Source: Cytobacillus stercorigallinarum
Lineage (GTDB): Bacteria > Bacillota > Bacilli > Bacillales > Cytobacillaceae
Length of the DNA stretch: 64,000 nucleotides
Direction of reading: 5' to 3'
Assembly (NCBI RefSeq): GCF_014836495.1
Contig: NZ_JACSQT010000001.1
Span: forward strand, 558,001-622,000
Positions 36,303 to 44,764 of the stretch are shown one piece after another. The translations under genes and the position numbers were made by a program. The number at the start of each line of letters is the position of its first letter. Positions within the stretch are counted from its first letter, which is position 1. Under the pieces are notes generated by a model. That model was not told the origin of the DNA. It did no database searches and was given only the letters and a program-made list of their open reading frames with translations.

Positions 36303-37196
36303 TTAGGCATTTAGTTGAAAATAACTACTTTCAATTGTCCTTGTCATATGTGGCTTGACGAGATGAATCGCCTCAACTAGCTTTTGCAAGTCTATATTGG
36401 TTGAGATCCCCATTCTCTCTAGCATATATACAACATCCTCCGTAGCCGCATTTCCAGCAGCACCGGGAGCGAAAGGGCAGCCACCGAGTCCGCCAGCAGA
36501 CGTATCAAAGCGGTCGACACCAGCTTGAAGGGCGGCAAGAATGTTAGGAAGAGCTAATTTTCGTGTATCATGGAAATGAGCGGTTATGAGTGTTGTAGGA
36601 AAAGCATCTTTTAATTTTTTAAATACATCAAATGATTCATGCGGAGCGGCCATTCCAATGGTATCCGCCACACTTAACTCATCTGCTCCTGCATTGACAA
36701 AGGCTTGGCATAATTTTACTGTATCATTTACATCTACTTTTCCCTCGTAAGGACAATAAAATGCTGTGGAAATACAAGCGCGTACAAAATATCCTTTTGT
36801 TTTTAATTCTTTGATTATTGGCACAATTTCAGCGACACTTTCATCGGTCGTTTTATTAATATTCTTTTTGTTGAACGTTTGGCTAACTCCTACAAAAGTA
36901 GCAACGGCCTGGCAATCAGTGGCATAAACACGATCAATCCCTTTTCGATTGGGAGCAAGGACAATATCTCGCGTATGTGATGTAAGTGTATCGGCAACAA
37001 TTTCAGCTGCATCACTCATTTGCGGTACCCATTTTGGCGAAACAAATGAGGTAAGTTCCATTTCTTTTACACCAGCACTTTTTAATTTTTGAATAAATTG
37101 TTTCTTGATATCTGTTGGCACAAAGTTTTTTTCATTTTGTAGTCCATCTCTCGGGCCCACTTCAATAATCGTTACTTCCTTCGGCAATGTGAACAT
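36303..37196 (-). CDS. mvaB: Hydroxymethylglutaryl-CoA lyase
   Basis: Cleaves HMG-CoA to acetoacetate and acetyl-CoA, the last step of leucine catabolism. TIM-barrel HMGL-like protein of 297 residues: VGPRDGLQNEKNFVPT at the active site, the metal-binding HFHDTRKLALPN, and the signature GLGGCPFAPGAAGN with the catalytic cysteine. AAAGGAGGAATATC precedes ATG 37196. It is divergent from an acetyl-CoA acetyltransferase that can use the acetoacetyl-CoA end of the pathway; a candidate cre site lies between them. This unit is not present at this place in B. subtilis. Confidence 0.93.
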   Translation of the reverse strand: MFTLPKEVTIIEVGPRDGLQNEKNFVPTDIKKQFIQKLKSAGVKEMELTSFVSPKWVPQMSDAAEIVADTLTSHTRDIVLAPNRKGIDRVYATDCQAVATFVGVSQTFNKKNINKTTDESVAEIVPIIKELKTKGYFVRACISTAFYCPYEGKVDVNDTVKLCQAFVNAGADELSVADTIGMAAPHESFDVFKKLKDAFPTTLITAHFHDTRKLALPNILAALQAGVDRFDTSAGGLGGCPFAPGAAGNAATEDVVYMLERMGISTNIDLQKLVEAIHLVKPHMTRTIESSYFQLNA

Positions 37197-37213
37197 GATA
37201 TTCCTCCTTTTAT

Positions 37214-37227
37214 AGAAAGCGTTTACT
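37214..37227. promoter_or_regulatory. Candidate CcpA (cre) site
   Basis: AGAAAGCGTTTACT matches the cre core (TGAAAGCGTTTACA) at all inner positions and differs only at the two ends. It lies just upstream of the mvaB ribosome site in the divergent mvaB/thiolase spacer, where CcpA would repress leucine breakdown when sugar is plentiful. Confidence 0.5.
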
Positions 37228-37330
37228 TTATTGTAGTGGTTTAATATTCAGAAATGCAAGAATTAACTAAAGTATGGCATAATAGAAAGGTAGATTCATA
37301 ACAATGAAACCATGGAGGGGAAAGAACAGT

Positions 37331-38521
37331 ATGGAACGAGCAGAAGTTGTGATTGTAAGCGCTACAAGAACAGCGCTAGGAACATTTAATGGGAGTTTAA
37401 AAGGAGTATCAGCGATAGATCTAGGAGCAGTGGTTATTAAGGAAGCATTAAAAAAAGCAGGGGTAGAAGCATCAGCGGTTGACGAAATCATTATGGGGAA
37501 TGTGCTGCAAGCAGGATTAGGCCAAAACCCAGCAAGACAAGCAGCTATAAAAGCAGGTGTACCCGAGAGCGTTTCTTCGATGACTATTAATAAAGTGTGT
37601 GGCTCCGGATTGAAAGCGGTTCATTTAGCAACGCAAGCAATTGTTGCTGGAGACGCAGACATTATTGTTGCTGGTGGTATGGAGAATATGAGCCAAGCAC
37701 CTTATATTCTAAAAGGTGCACGTGATGGCTTTAAAATGGGTAATACTACTTTATATGACTCCCTTATTGATGACGGTTTAACATGTGCATTTAATCAGTA
37801 TCATATGGGTGTAACGGCTGAAAACTTATGCGATAAATATGAGATTTCTAGAGAGGAACAAGATCTATTTGCGGCTGAGAGTCAAGAGAAAGCAACGCAA
37901 GCCATCGAAGCTGGTCGCTTTAAAGATGAAATCGTTCCGGTAGAAATTCCGCAGCGTAAAGGAGAGCCAATCATCTTTGATCAAGATGAACATCCGAAGA
38001 AAGGGACAACAGCAGAAAAATTAGGTAAACTACGCCCAGCATTTAGAAAAGAAGGAAGTGTGACAGCAGGCAATGCATCTGGTATCAATGATGGCGCTGC
38101 GGCAGTGGTTGTAATGAGTAAGCAAAAAGCGGAAGAGTTAGGAATTAAGCCGCTTGTTACCATTAAAGGAAATGCGAATGCTGGAGTAGACCCAAGTATT
38201 ATGGGAATTGGTCCAGTAGAAGCGGTCAAGAAAGCATTAACGAAAGCAAATATTTCAATGGAAGAATTGGAGTTAATTGAAGCAAATGAAGCGTTTGCGG
38301 CTCAATCTTTAGCGGTTGATCGTGAATTGAACTTTAAGAAAGACATCTTAAATGTAAACGGTGGGGCAATTGCACTAGGTCATCCAATCGGTGCAAGTGG
38401 CGCACGAATTTTAGTTACTCTCATTCATGAAATGCAAAAACGCCAAGCAAAGAAAGGATTAGCAACATTGTGTATTGGTGGCGGCCAAGGTGTAGCAACT
38501 GTGATAGAGCTTGCAGAATAA
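37331..38521 (+). CDS. Acetyl-CoA acetyltransferase (thiolase)
   Basis: Condenses two acetyl-CoA or cleaves acetoacetyl-CoA. 396 residues with the acyl-enzyme Cys in [14 protein letters not shown], the HMGVTAEN region, the His in [10 protein letters not shown], and the C-terminal Cys/His pair in [16 protein letters not shown] and [15 protein letters not shown] lies ten bases upstream of ATG 37331; ATG 37304 has none. It resembles AtoB/MmgA-type enzymes; the exact B. subtilis orthologue is not certain. The neighbouring HMG-CoA lyase suggests leucine and acetoacetate metabolism. Confidence 0.92.
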   Translation: MERAEVVIVSATRTALGTFNGSLKGVSAIDLGAVVIKEALKKAGVEASAVDEIIMGNVLQAGLGQNPARQAAIKAGVPESVSSMTINKVCGSGLKAVHLATQAIVAGDADIIVAGGMENMSQAPYILKGARDGFKMGNTTLYDSLIDDGLTCAFNQYHMGVTAENLCDKYEISREEQDLFAAESQEKATQAIEAGRFKDEIVPVEIPQRKGEPIIFDQDEHPKKGTTAEKLGKLRPAFRKEGSVTAGNASGINDGAAAVVVMSKQKAEELGIKPLVTIKGNANAGVDPSIMGIGPVEAVKKALTKANISMEELELIEANEAFAAQSLAVDRELNFKKDILNVNGGAIALGHPIGASGARILVTLIHEMQKRQAKKGLATLCIGGGQGVATVIELAE

Positions 38522-38595
38522 TTTAAGGTGAGAGGGTTCTATGCTATAATAACCATACATTCTATTTGAAAGAATGAGGGGGTAGGACACCAGTC

Positions 38596-38847
38596 ATGAA
38601 GCAGAAAAAACAGCGAGCACAATCAAAGAAAATAAATGAAGATAAGCCGCTTACTTTAGGAGATATGCTAAACCCTGAGCTTGTCAAAGGACTGCAAGGG
38701 AAGAAAAATGAGCTAAAAAAAGCGGAAGAAATCAAGCTTGAGGAAGAATCACGTAGAAAAGCCGAAGAGCGTAAATTACGTGAGAAAAATAAAAGCTTTG
38801 AAGAGCTTTTAGGTGAAAGTAACTTAAATTGGAAAGAATTTAAATGA
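38596..38847 (+). CDS. yqkE: YqkE family protein
   Basis: 83 residues, very basic and acidic, mostly one long charged helix (ELKKAEEIKLEEESRRKAEE) after a motif KPLTLGDMLNPELVKGL, ending in FEELLGESNLNWKEFK. This is the pattern of the small Bacillus protein YqkE, located here between yqkD and yqkF as in B. subtilis. Function unknown. GAGGGGGTAGG precedes ATG 38596. Confidence 0.85.
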   Translation: MKQKKQRAQSKKINEDKPLTLGDMLNPELVKGLQGKKNELKKAEEIKLEEESRRKAEERKLREKNKSFEELLGESNLNWKEFK

Positions 38848-38858
38848 TAGATTACGAG

Positions 38859-38896
38859 AAAGATGACGCATCCAAAGGTACGTCATCTTTTCTCAT
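38859..38896. terminator. Bidirectional terminator between yqkE and yqkF
   Basis: AAAGATGACG (38859-38868) and CGTCATCTTT (38881-38890) form a perfect stem with T residues on the right and A residues on the left, serving convergent genes. Confidence 0.85.
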
Positions 38897-38914
38897 TTTT
38901 GATTTAAGTATGGC

Positions 38915-39826
38915 TTAACGATGTGTCTCGTACTTATTCAGTTTAGCTAGTTGCTCCATGAAAGTTAATTCTTCCTTAGATAATGGCTCTGCACGGACGG
39001 CTGCAACATTTTCTTTTACCTGTTCCATCGAAGAGGCACCGGCAATGATAGAAGAAACCCCAATATGTGCCAAGTTATATTGGATGGCTGCTTCTTGTAG
39101 ATGGCGTGTTTCAGTAAACCTTGCATTAAGCTCAGTGAGGAGGGCACGCAATTCTGCTTCACTATAATCTAAATACCCTTGTTCCGATAGTTTATCCATC
39201 CAGTTTTCACTTAATAATCCTTTAGCTAGTGGGCCTCTCGTAACGACACTGATATTATTTTCAGCTAATAGTGGTAAAACTTCTTCCTCTGGACGACGAT
39301 CGAGTAAGCTGTATTGCATCATTACTGTATCAATAGAGGCATGCTTAACATATTCACGAATAACATTAGGACGGATCGAGGAGATACCATATGCCTTAAT
39401 AAAACCTTCTTGTTTAAGCTCTTCAAACGCATCAATTGTTTCAAGTATATCATCATCTAGCGTCCCGCCATGCAATTGATATAAGTCAATATATTCTACA
39501 CTTAATCGTTTTAAGCTTTGTTTTACGGCTTCTTTTATATAATCTTTTGACGGATCCCAGTGCCAGCCTTCCTTTCCTTCAGTCCATCGATTACCTACTT
39601 TTGTGGCAATAACGACATCCTCTCGTACGCGTTTTAACGCTTCTCCAACTAGCTGTTCGTTTAAACCAAAGTCGTATAAGTCGGCTGTATCAAAATAATT
39701 AATCCCTTCTTCTAGTGCTGTTTCAATAATCGCTTGGGCCTTTTTTTTATTTGTTCCAAGTGACATACAACCAAGACCAAGAGGAGTAACCATTAAGGGT
39801 GATTTACCTAACTGTACTTTTTGCAT
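38915..39826 (-). CDS. yqkF: Aldo/keto reductase (YqkF)
   Basis: NADPH-dependent TIM-barrel oxidoreductase of 303 residues. The catalytic tetrad is visible: Asp and Tyr in FDTADLYDFG, Lys in VIATKVGNRW and the His in YQLHGG. The C-terminal cofactor site includes IAGASSMEQVKEN. AGCGGAGG lies upstream of ATG 39826. Orthologous in place to B. subtilis yqkF; physiological substrate unknown. Confidence 0.9.
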   Translation of the reverse strand: MQKVQLGKSPLMVTPLGLGCMSLGTNKKKAQAIIETALEEGINYFDTADLYDFGLNEQLVGEALKRVREDVVIATKVGNRWTEGKEGWHWDPSKDYIKEAVKQSLKRLSVEYIDLYQLHGGTLDDDILETIDAFEELKQEGFIKAYGISSIRPNVIREYVKHASIDTVMMQYSLLDRRPEEEVLPLLAENNISVVTRGPLAKGLLSENWMDKLSEQGYLDYSEAELRALLTELNARFTETRHLQEAAIQYNLAHIGVSSIIAGASSMEQVKENVAAVRAEPLSKEELTFMEQLAKLNKYETHR

Positions 39827-39918
39827 TATGAACCTCCGCTCTTCTCTGAGTATTTTTTATCTATTTTACCGATACTGAGAGAGGTTAAACAAATCATTTG
39901 ATTTATGGCATGGAGAAT

Positions 39919-40092
39919 TTATGAGTGCTGTTCGCTATTCTTAGGCTTCTTGTCATAATCACCATTTGTTGTTTCATCTATCCATTCTCTAACATAAGAA
40001 AATGACTTTTGATAAACTTTTAGTTTTTCTTTAATTTCCCATGCCTTACCAACAAAGGTAACACCTTTTTCATGTACGTATATTTTCATCAT
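39919..40092 (-). CDS. mciZ: Z-ring formation inhibitor MciZ
   Basis: 57 residues. The core KGVTFVGKAWEIKEKLKVY followed by KSFSYVREWI matches MciZ of B. subtilis (KGVVLVGKAWEIRAKL), the mother-cell peptide that binds the FtsZ C-terminal domain and caps filaments during sporulation. It is longer than the 40-residue B. subtilis protein by a polar tail. TTAGGAGAGCTC precedes ATG 40092. The gene lies divergent from nudF and has a SigE -10 upstream, consistent with mother-cell expression. Confidence 0.88.
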   Translation of the reverse strand: MMKIYVHEKGVTFVGKAWEIKEKLKVYQKSFSYVREWIDETTNGDYDKKPKNSEQHS

Positions 40093-40119
40093 GAGCTCTC
40101 CTAAACATAAGTATGTTAA

Positions 40120-40148
40120 AATGTATGAGCAGAATAATCGGATAGAAC
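40120..40148 (-). promoter_or_regulatory. Candidate SigE promoter of mciZ
   Basis: Minus-strand CATACATT (plus 40120-40127) is a full SigE -10. Fourteen bases upstream lies TTCTAT as a weaker -35. The predicted start leaves a leader of about 20 bases before mciZ. Confidence 0.6.
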
Positions 40149-40165
40149 AGGAGTGACGAGAGAAA

Positions 40166-40720
40166 ATGAGTCGCCTAGAAGAAAAAACGTTAAAAACGGA
40201 AAAAATCTTTGACGGTAGGGTTATTCGACTCCAAGTAGAAGAGGTTGAACTACCGAACGGACAAATATCGAAAAGAGAAGTAGTCAAGCACCCAGGTGCA
40301 GTGGCAATATTAGCACTAACGGATGAAGGAAACATGGTTATGGTTGAACAATACCGTAAAGCGCTTGAGAAGACGATTATTGAAATCCCAGCAGGTAAAT
40401 TAGAAGGAAACGAAGACCCCTTACAATGTGCGAAAAGAGAATTAGAAGAAGAAACAGGGTATGGGTGTGATGAAATAGAGTGGCTTATTTCTTTTTATAC
40501 CTCTCCAGGTTTTGCTGATGAAATTGTTCATTTGTATATGGCAAAAGGTTTACATGTGATAGAAAATTCGGCCTCTCTTGATGAAGACGAATTTGTTAAT
40601 CTGAAAGAAGTCTCCGTTCAAGAAGCGGTCCAATTAATAGGAGAGCAAAAAATCTATGATGCGAAAACCGCTTATGCGGTTCAATATATGCAACTAAAAG
40701 AAGCGTTGCAGCAAAAATGA
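40166..40720 (+). CDS. nudF: ADP-ribose pyrophosphatase (Nudix hydrolase NudF)
   Basis: Hydrolyses ADP-ribose to AMP and ribose 5-phosphate. 184 residues with a complete Nudix box GKLEGNEDPLQCAKRELEEE followed by TGY. The N-terminal VIRLQVEEVELPNGQISKRE and VEQYRKALEKTIIEIPAG are typical of the ADP-ribose group. AGGAGTGACGAG precedes ATG 40166. Its stop overlaps the endonuclease Q gene by four bases (ATGA), so both repair or housekeeping proteins are co-translated. Confidence 0.94.
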   Translation: MSRLEEKTLKTEKIFDGRVIRLQVEEVELPNGQISKREVVKHPGAVAILALTDEGNMVMVEQYRKALEKTIIEIPAGKLEGNEDPLQCAKRELEEETGYGCDEIEWLISFYTSPGFADEIVHLYMAKGLHVIENSASLDEDEFVNLKEVSVQEAVQLIGEQKIYDAKTAYAVQYMQLKEALQQK

Positions 40721-41889
40721 AATCTTATTATGCAGATTTGCATATTCATATTGGGAGAACCGCTACTGGTAAGCCGGTTAAAATCACAGGTTCAAAAACC
40801 TTAACTTTTACAAACATTATTCATCATGCAAAAAGTCAAAAAGGGTTAGACATCATTGGGATTATCGATTGTCACTCTCCAGAAGTGATAACTGAAATAG
40901 AGGGTTTACTTCACGAGGGTGTGTTACAAGAGCATGAAGATGGCGGATTATTATTTGGTGATATGATGATTATTCTTGGTTCAGAACTCGAGATATATGA
41001 TCAATATTGCCACGGTCCCATCCATGTACTGTCGTTTTTCCCAACACTTAGCCACATGAAAGCTTTTTCTAACTGGTTGTCATTTCGAATGAAGAATATC
41101 CAACTGAGTTCACAGCGGGTTTATATAGAAGGGCGGTTGCTTCAACAAAAGGTAAAAGAATTAGATGGTTTGTTTATTCCTGCCCATGTGTTTACCCCTT
41201 TTAAAAGCTTATATGGAAAAGGGGTAAAGCATTCACTTTCGGAAGTATTTGACCCCCAATGGATTGATGCAATTGAATTGGGTTTGAGTGCCAATACAGA
41301 AATGGCAGACCGTATAGCAGAGTTACATGACTATCCATTTATAACAAATTCTGATGCGCATTCATTAGCGAAAATTGCAAGAGAATACCAAAGGATCTCA
41401 CTCCAAGAATTAAGTTTTAAGGAGTTAACGATGGCTTTGCAACAAACGGATGGAAGAACAGTTGAAGCTAATTATGGATTAGATCCGCTTCTTGGTAAGT
41501 ATCATGAGACGGTCTGTGCAAAATGTGGTGAGGCCCAACCACTACGGGCTGTACAATGCAGTAACTGCGGTAGTAAGAAAATTATTAAAGGCGTAAAAAA
41601 TCGTATTCAAGAGTTAGCAAATGTAACTTCAACGGCTCAAGGGAGAAAGCGACCACCATATATCCATCAAATTCCTTTAGAGTTTATTCCCGGGATTGGG
41701 GTGAAGACATTAGAAAAGCTACTTCTTCATTATGGCACAGAAATGGTTATCATCCATGATGTCCCTCTTGGTTCATTGCAACAAGTCATACCTGAGCAAG
41801 CAGCGAATCTGATTGAGCAGGCGAGATTAGGTAGCGTACAATTTGATGTAGGTGGCGGAGGAAGATATGGTAGAGTTCGCCTTGATTAA
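40717..41889 (+). CDS. yqxK: Endonuclease Q family protein (YqxK)
   Basis: 390 residues. An N-terminal PHP-like metal phosphoesterase domain (YYADLHIHIG, IIGIIDCHSP, ITNSDAHS) is followed by a zinc ribbon (CAKCGEAQPLRAVQCSNCG) and a C-terminal helix-hairpin-helix-like part (IPLEFIPGIGVKTLEKLL). This is the layout of endonuclease Q, which nicks DNA 5' of uracil, hypoxanthine or abasic sites in archaea and some Bacillus. It is coupled to nudF by a four-base overlap, as in B. subtilis nudF-yqxK. Confidence 0.87.
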   Translation: MKSYYADLHIHIGRTATGKPVKITGSKTLTFTNIIHHAKSQKGLDIIGIIDCHSPEVITEIEGLLHEGVLQEHEDGGLLFGDMMIILGSELEIYDQYCHGPIHVLSFFPTLSHMKAFSNWLSFRMKNIQLSSQRVYIEGRLLQQKVKELDGLFIPAHVFTPFKSLYGKGVKHSLSEVFDPQWIDAIELGLSANTEMADRIAELHDYPFITNSDAHSLAKIAREYQRISLQELSFKELTMALQQTDGRTVEANYGLDPLLGKYHETVCAKCGEAQPLRAVQCSNCGSKKIIKGVKNRIQELANVTSTAQGRKRPPYIHQIPLEFIPGIGVKTLEKLLLHYGTEMVIIHDVPLGSLQQVIPEQAANLIEQARLGSVQFDVGGGGRYGRVRLD

Positions 41890-41982
41890 AATACTAGACT
41901 TGACAGACTACCCATGTTAGAGATAAGATACATTGGTATTAATAATTGAATGCCAAAACCGGTACGGATTTGTGGACTTTTT

Positions 41983-42044
41983 AAGAGTAGACACTCTTTT
42001 TTCGCCACACATTGATGCAAGTAGCATCGATGTGTGGCTTTTTG
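41983..42044 (+). terminator. Tandem hairpins before the EamA transporter gene
   Basis: AAGAGT/ACTCTT at 41983-41998 followed by TTTT, then GCCACACATTGATGC/GCATCGATGTGTGGC at 42004-42038 followed by TTTTTG. They end the nudF-yqxK transcript. A TTGACA (41900-41905) and TAAGAT (41924-41929), 18 bases apart, lie upstream and may start a short leader RNA. Confidence 0.75.
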
Positions 42045-42114
42045 TATTTTTTAAAAACTGCTCTTATGTTTTTTAAACGATATTTACAACCGGTAGATTT
42101 AGGAGGAAATACTG

Positions 42115-43023
42115 ATGAAACAATCAATGTATCCTTTAGCAGTCCTTATCGGAGGTGCTTGCTTTGGTGTGTTATCAACATTTGTCAAGCTGGCCTACGG
42201 TGAGGGGTTCGAACCTGCTGAAGTTTCTGGAAGTCAATTTTTAGCTGGGACGTTATTGATTTGGCTTATATTCTTGTTTACAAAAAAACAGAAGATAAGC
42301 TTCAAGCGTTTTGGCTTTCTCGTATTATGTGGCGTGCCAACTGGTTTAACGGGTATTTTTTATTATCAATCCTTACAGTCTTTAAATGCGTCGTTAGCCA
42401 TCATTTTCTTATTTCAGTTTGTTTGGATTGGCACGGCTATCGAGTTTATTATTGATAGAAAAAAGCCAGGAATGAAAAAGTTACGTGCGATTTTGCTGTT
42501 ACTTGTGGGCTCTTTCTTGGCAACAGGAATTTTATCACAAGGCTTTAATGACTTTTCTCTAGTTGGTGCAGGATGGGGGATGCTTGCAGCATTATCTTTC
42601 TCCATCTTCGCCTATATTAGTAGTACGGTCGGGAAAGAAGTACCGCCGATCCAAAGAAGTGCAATCTTTGCCTTTGGTGGATTACTCATTACTATGATTA
42701 TCTTCCCGCCAGTTTTCTTAGCCGATACAGCAACTGTGACAGCAATTATGCCGTACGGATTGATTCTAGGACTTTTTGGTGTTACGTTACCACCATTGTT
42801 ATTTGCAATTGGAATGCCTCATGTGGGAGCTGGGTTAGGTACAATTTTGACATCGTCAGAATTACCAGTTGCTTTACTAATGTCAGTTTTGGTTTTACAG
42901 GAAGATCTTGTCCCGCTTCAGTGGATAGGGGTTTGTATTATCATTGTAGGGATTATTTATGGTAATGTGGGCCATAAAGTAAAAAAGGACCACGACCAAA
43001 TTCAATCGGCAAAAGCGAGTTAA
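42115..43023 (+). CDS. DMT family transporter (two EamA domains)
   Basis: 302 residues with ten hydrophobic segments arranged as two EamA repeats. The repeat ends show typical features such as NASLAIIFLFQFVWIGTA in the first half and SSELPVALLMSVLVLQED in the second. DMT exporters move amino acids, nucleosides or other metabolites; nothing specifies the cargo. AGGAGGAAATACTG precedes ATG 42115. Confidence 0.87.
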   Translation: MKQSMYPLAVLIGGACFGVLSTFVKLAYGEGFEPAEVSGSQFLAGTLLIWLIFLFTKKQKISFKRFGFLVLCGVPTGLTGIFYYQSLQSLNASLAIIFLFQFVWIGTAIEFIIDRKKPGMKKLRAILLLLVGSFLATGILSQGFNDFSLVGAGWGMLAALSFSIFAYISSTVGKEVPPIQRSAIFAFGGLLITMIIFPPVFLADTATVTAIMPYGLILGLFGVTLPPLLFAIGMPHVGAGLGTILTSSELPVALLMSVLVLQEDLVPLQWIGVCIIIVGIIYGNVGHKVKKDHDQIQSAKAS

Positions 43024-43038
43024 TTAATAGGGAGAATG

Positions 43039-43082
43039 TGAGGACCTTGTCTAAGATTTTTGACAAGGTCCTTACCTTTTTA
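43039..43082 (+). terminator. Terminator after the EamA transporter gene
   Basis: GTGAGGACCTTGTC (43039-43052) and GACAAGGTCCTTAC (43063-43076) form a long stem with one mismatch, followed by CTTTTT. Confidence 0.9.
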
Positions 43083-43096
43083 TGTTGAGGTTTCAA

Positions 43097-43666
43097 TTAG
43101 TCAACAACTTTTACTTTTGCATACACACATGTACTTCTTAGAGATATGTTATCTGTTGCTAAGCTATCGTTGCGTAATATTCCCTCTAATGGGAAACCGA
43201 GACGTTCGGGTATTCGCCGACTAGCTATATTTTTTTCATCACAGCGGATTTCTACTCTATTTGCTTTGAAATGCTCAAAACAGAAAGCTGTCAACGCCTC
43301 TACTGCTTCTGATATATAGCCATTCTTCATTTGGCGGCTATCACACCAATAGCCAATTTCGAATTTTTTAATATCCCAATTTATCCGGTGAAGGCCGATT
43401 GAGCCAACAAAAAGATGATTCTCCTTCAGAAAGATATGGAGACGGAAATCACTGCGGTTAATAAATTCCGCAAAAGATGCGCGTATTCCCGCTTCTACTT
43501 CTTCAACAGTCTCTTCTTTTACAGCAAAGGGCAACCATTTTTTTAGTGAATCTCGTGACACTGCAATGGCTTCATGCACGATCTTGCCATCACCAGGCAA
43601 ACAGGGTCTAAAATACAAACGGGCCGTTTCTATTTTCTCTGGAAAATCTACTAAGAGGGGGTTCAT
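43097..43666 (-). CDS. GNAT family N-acetyltransferase (RimJ/RimL-like)
   Basis: 189 residues of the RimJ/RimL subgroup. It starts IETARLYFRPCLPGDG, contains the HLFVGSIGLHRINW strand pair, and the acetyl-CoA site near GYISEAVEALTAFCFEH with NRVEIRCDEKNIASRRIPER. AAAAGGAGAAGAAAGA lies upstream of ATG 43666. Members acetylate ribosomal proteins or small molecules; the target is unknown. It faces the preceding transporter gene convergently. Confidence 0.86.
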   Translation of the reverse strand: MNPLLVDFPEKIETARLYFRPCLPGDGKIVHEAIAVSRDSLKKWLPFAVKEETVEEVEAGIRASFAEFINRSDFRLHIFLKENHLFVGSIGLHRINWDIKKFEIGYWCDSRQMKNGYISEAVEALTAFCFEHFKANRVEIRCDEKNIASRRIPERLGFPLEGILRNDSLATDNISLRSTCVYAKVKVVD

Positions 43667-43806
43667 TCTTTCTTCTCCTTTTTAATTTACTAGCGCAACT
43701 ATCCTTTGACACCAAGTGGACAAAACTTTCTTAAAGTTTAAATAAATAACATCTTTTTTACAATAAAAATTTTAATAGATTACTTAAAGTATTTCGTATC
43801 TTCCTG

Positions 43807-43835
43807 TCATGAACTCACAAAGTCTAGCATACATT
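43807..43835 (+). promoter_or_regulatory. Candidate SigE promoter of spoIIM
   Basis: TCATGAA (43807-43813) and CATACATT (43828-43835) are 14 bases apart, agreeing with SigE spacing and -10 consensus. spoIIM is a SigE gene in B. subtilis. Confidence 0.7.
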
Positions 43836-43870
43836 CTAGTAAGTGAAATCATTTTTCAGGAGGAAGAGCA

Positions 43871-44512
43871 ATGATAAAAAAAATGTACCAGAACGTCGTA
43901 GCAAATCATTTCCGTGAGCATTCCTCAATCTATTTGTTTGTTATTATATTGTTTCTAATGGGTGTCATATTTGGAGCGGTTGTCGTAAACAGTTTAAGTT
44001 TGACGCAAAAAGAGGATTTATTTCAATATTTGACACAGTTTTTTGGTCATGTTTCAAATGAAGAAATGGCGACACCTGCTCACATATTTGAACAAAGCTT
44101 ACTCCATAATGGAAAATATATAGGTGTTATATGGCTATTGGGGATATCTATTATTGGATTACCGCTTATTTTAGTTTTACTATTTGTGAAAGGGATGGTC
44201 GTTGGCTTTACTGTCGGTTTTTTAGTAAGTCAATTAAAGTGGCATGGGTTTTTACTATCTTTTGTGTCGATTTTGCCACAAAATATGATTATCATTCCAA
44301 TTTTTATTATTACATCTACTTTTGCGATTTCATTTTCAATGAAGATGATCCGTCGGCTGTTTATGAAGAAAGTAAATAATGCATTTATGCCCTTGCTAGG
44401 TAAATACTTAGTTTCTTTCCTTATTGCCATAATTATATTAGCCGGTGCATCAGCTATTGAGGCCTTTGTTTCACCGGTGTTAATGAAGTCAGTCATTGAT
44501 TCATTCCTCTAA
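43871..44512 (+). CDS. spoIIM: Stage II sporulation protein M
   Basis: Mother-cell membrane protein of the SpoIIDMP peptidoglycan-remodelling machine that drives engulfment. 213 residues with five hydrophobic segments (about 22-42, 85-105, 110-130, 135-155, 185-205), typical length and topology. CAGGAGGAAGAGC precedes ATG 43871. The gene sits just upstream of fur, as in B. subtilis, and has a SigE-type promoter. Confidence 0.92.
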   Translation: MIKKMYQNVVANHFREHSSIYLFVIILFLMGVIFGAVVVNSLSLTQKEDLFQYLTQFFGHVSNEEMATPAHIFEQSLLHNGKYIGVIWLLGISIIGLPLILVLLFVKGMVVGFTVGFLVSQLKWHGFLLSFVSILPQNMIIIPIFIITSTFAISFSMKMIRRLFMKKVNNAFMPLLGKYLVSFLIAIIILAGASAIEAFVSPVLMKSVIDSFL

Positions 44513-44600
44513 ATCACCGATTGCTTATATAAGGTTTGAATGCTATAATTCTTTTATCATATGAATTTAGTAATAATGACTGACTTGAATAGATCATTAT

Positions 44601-44634
44601 GTACAGAGCCTACGTTTAGGTTCTGTACTTTTAT
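44601..44634 (+). terminator. Terminator after spoIIM
   Basis: GTACAGAGCCTA (44601-44612) and TAGGTTCTGTAC (44617-44628) form a stem with a 4-base loop, followed by TTTTATG. Confidence 0.85.
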
Positions 44635-44668
44635 GTTGTTTTAGCTATTATAACAATTCTAATATAAG

Positions 44669-44731
44669 AATCATTATAAAGTCCTCTTTATAATGATTTT
44701 AGTTTGATTCTATACATCTATCTGTTATAAT
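44669..44731 (+). promoter_or_regulatory. PerR box pair and promoter of fur
   Basis: A perfect inverted repeat AATCATTATAAAG (44669-44681) / CTTTATAATGATT (44686-44698) contains TTATAATGATTTTAG (44688-44702), which matches 13 of 15 positions of the PerR box TTATAATNATTATAA. Its mirror copy on the other strand matches too. TTGATT (44704-44709) and TATAAT (44726-44731), 16 bases apart, form the promoter directly downstream. PerR control of fur is known in B. subtilis. Confidence 0.65.
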
Positions 44732-44764
44732 GAGAATGTTAGTGGTGAGGGAGGGACTTTCGGT

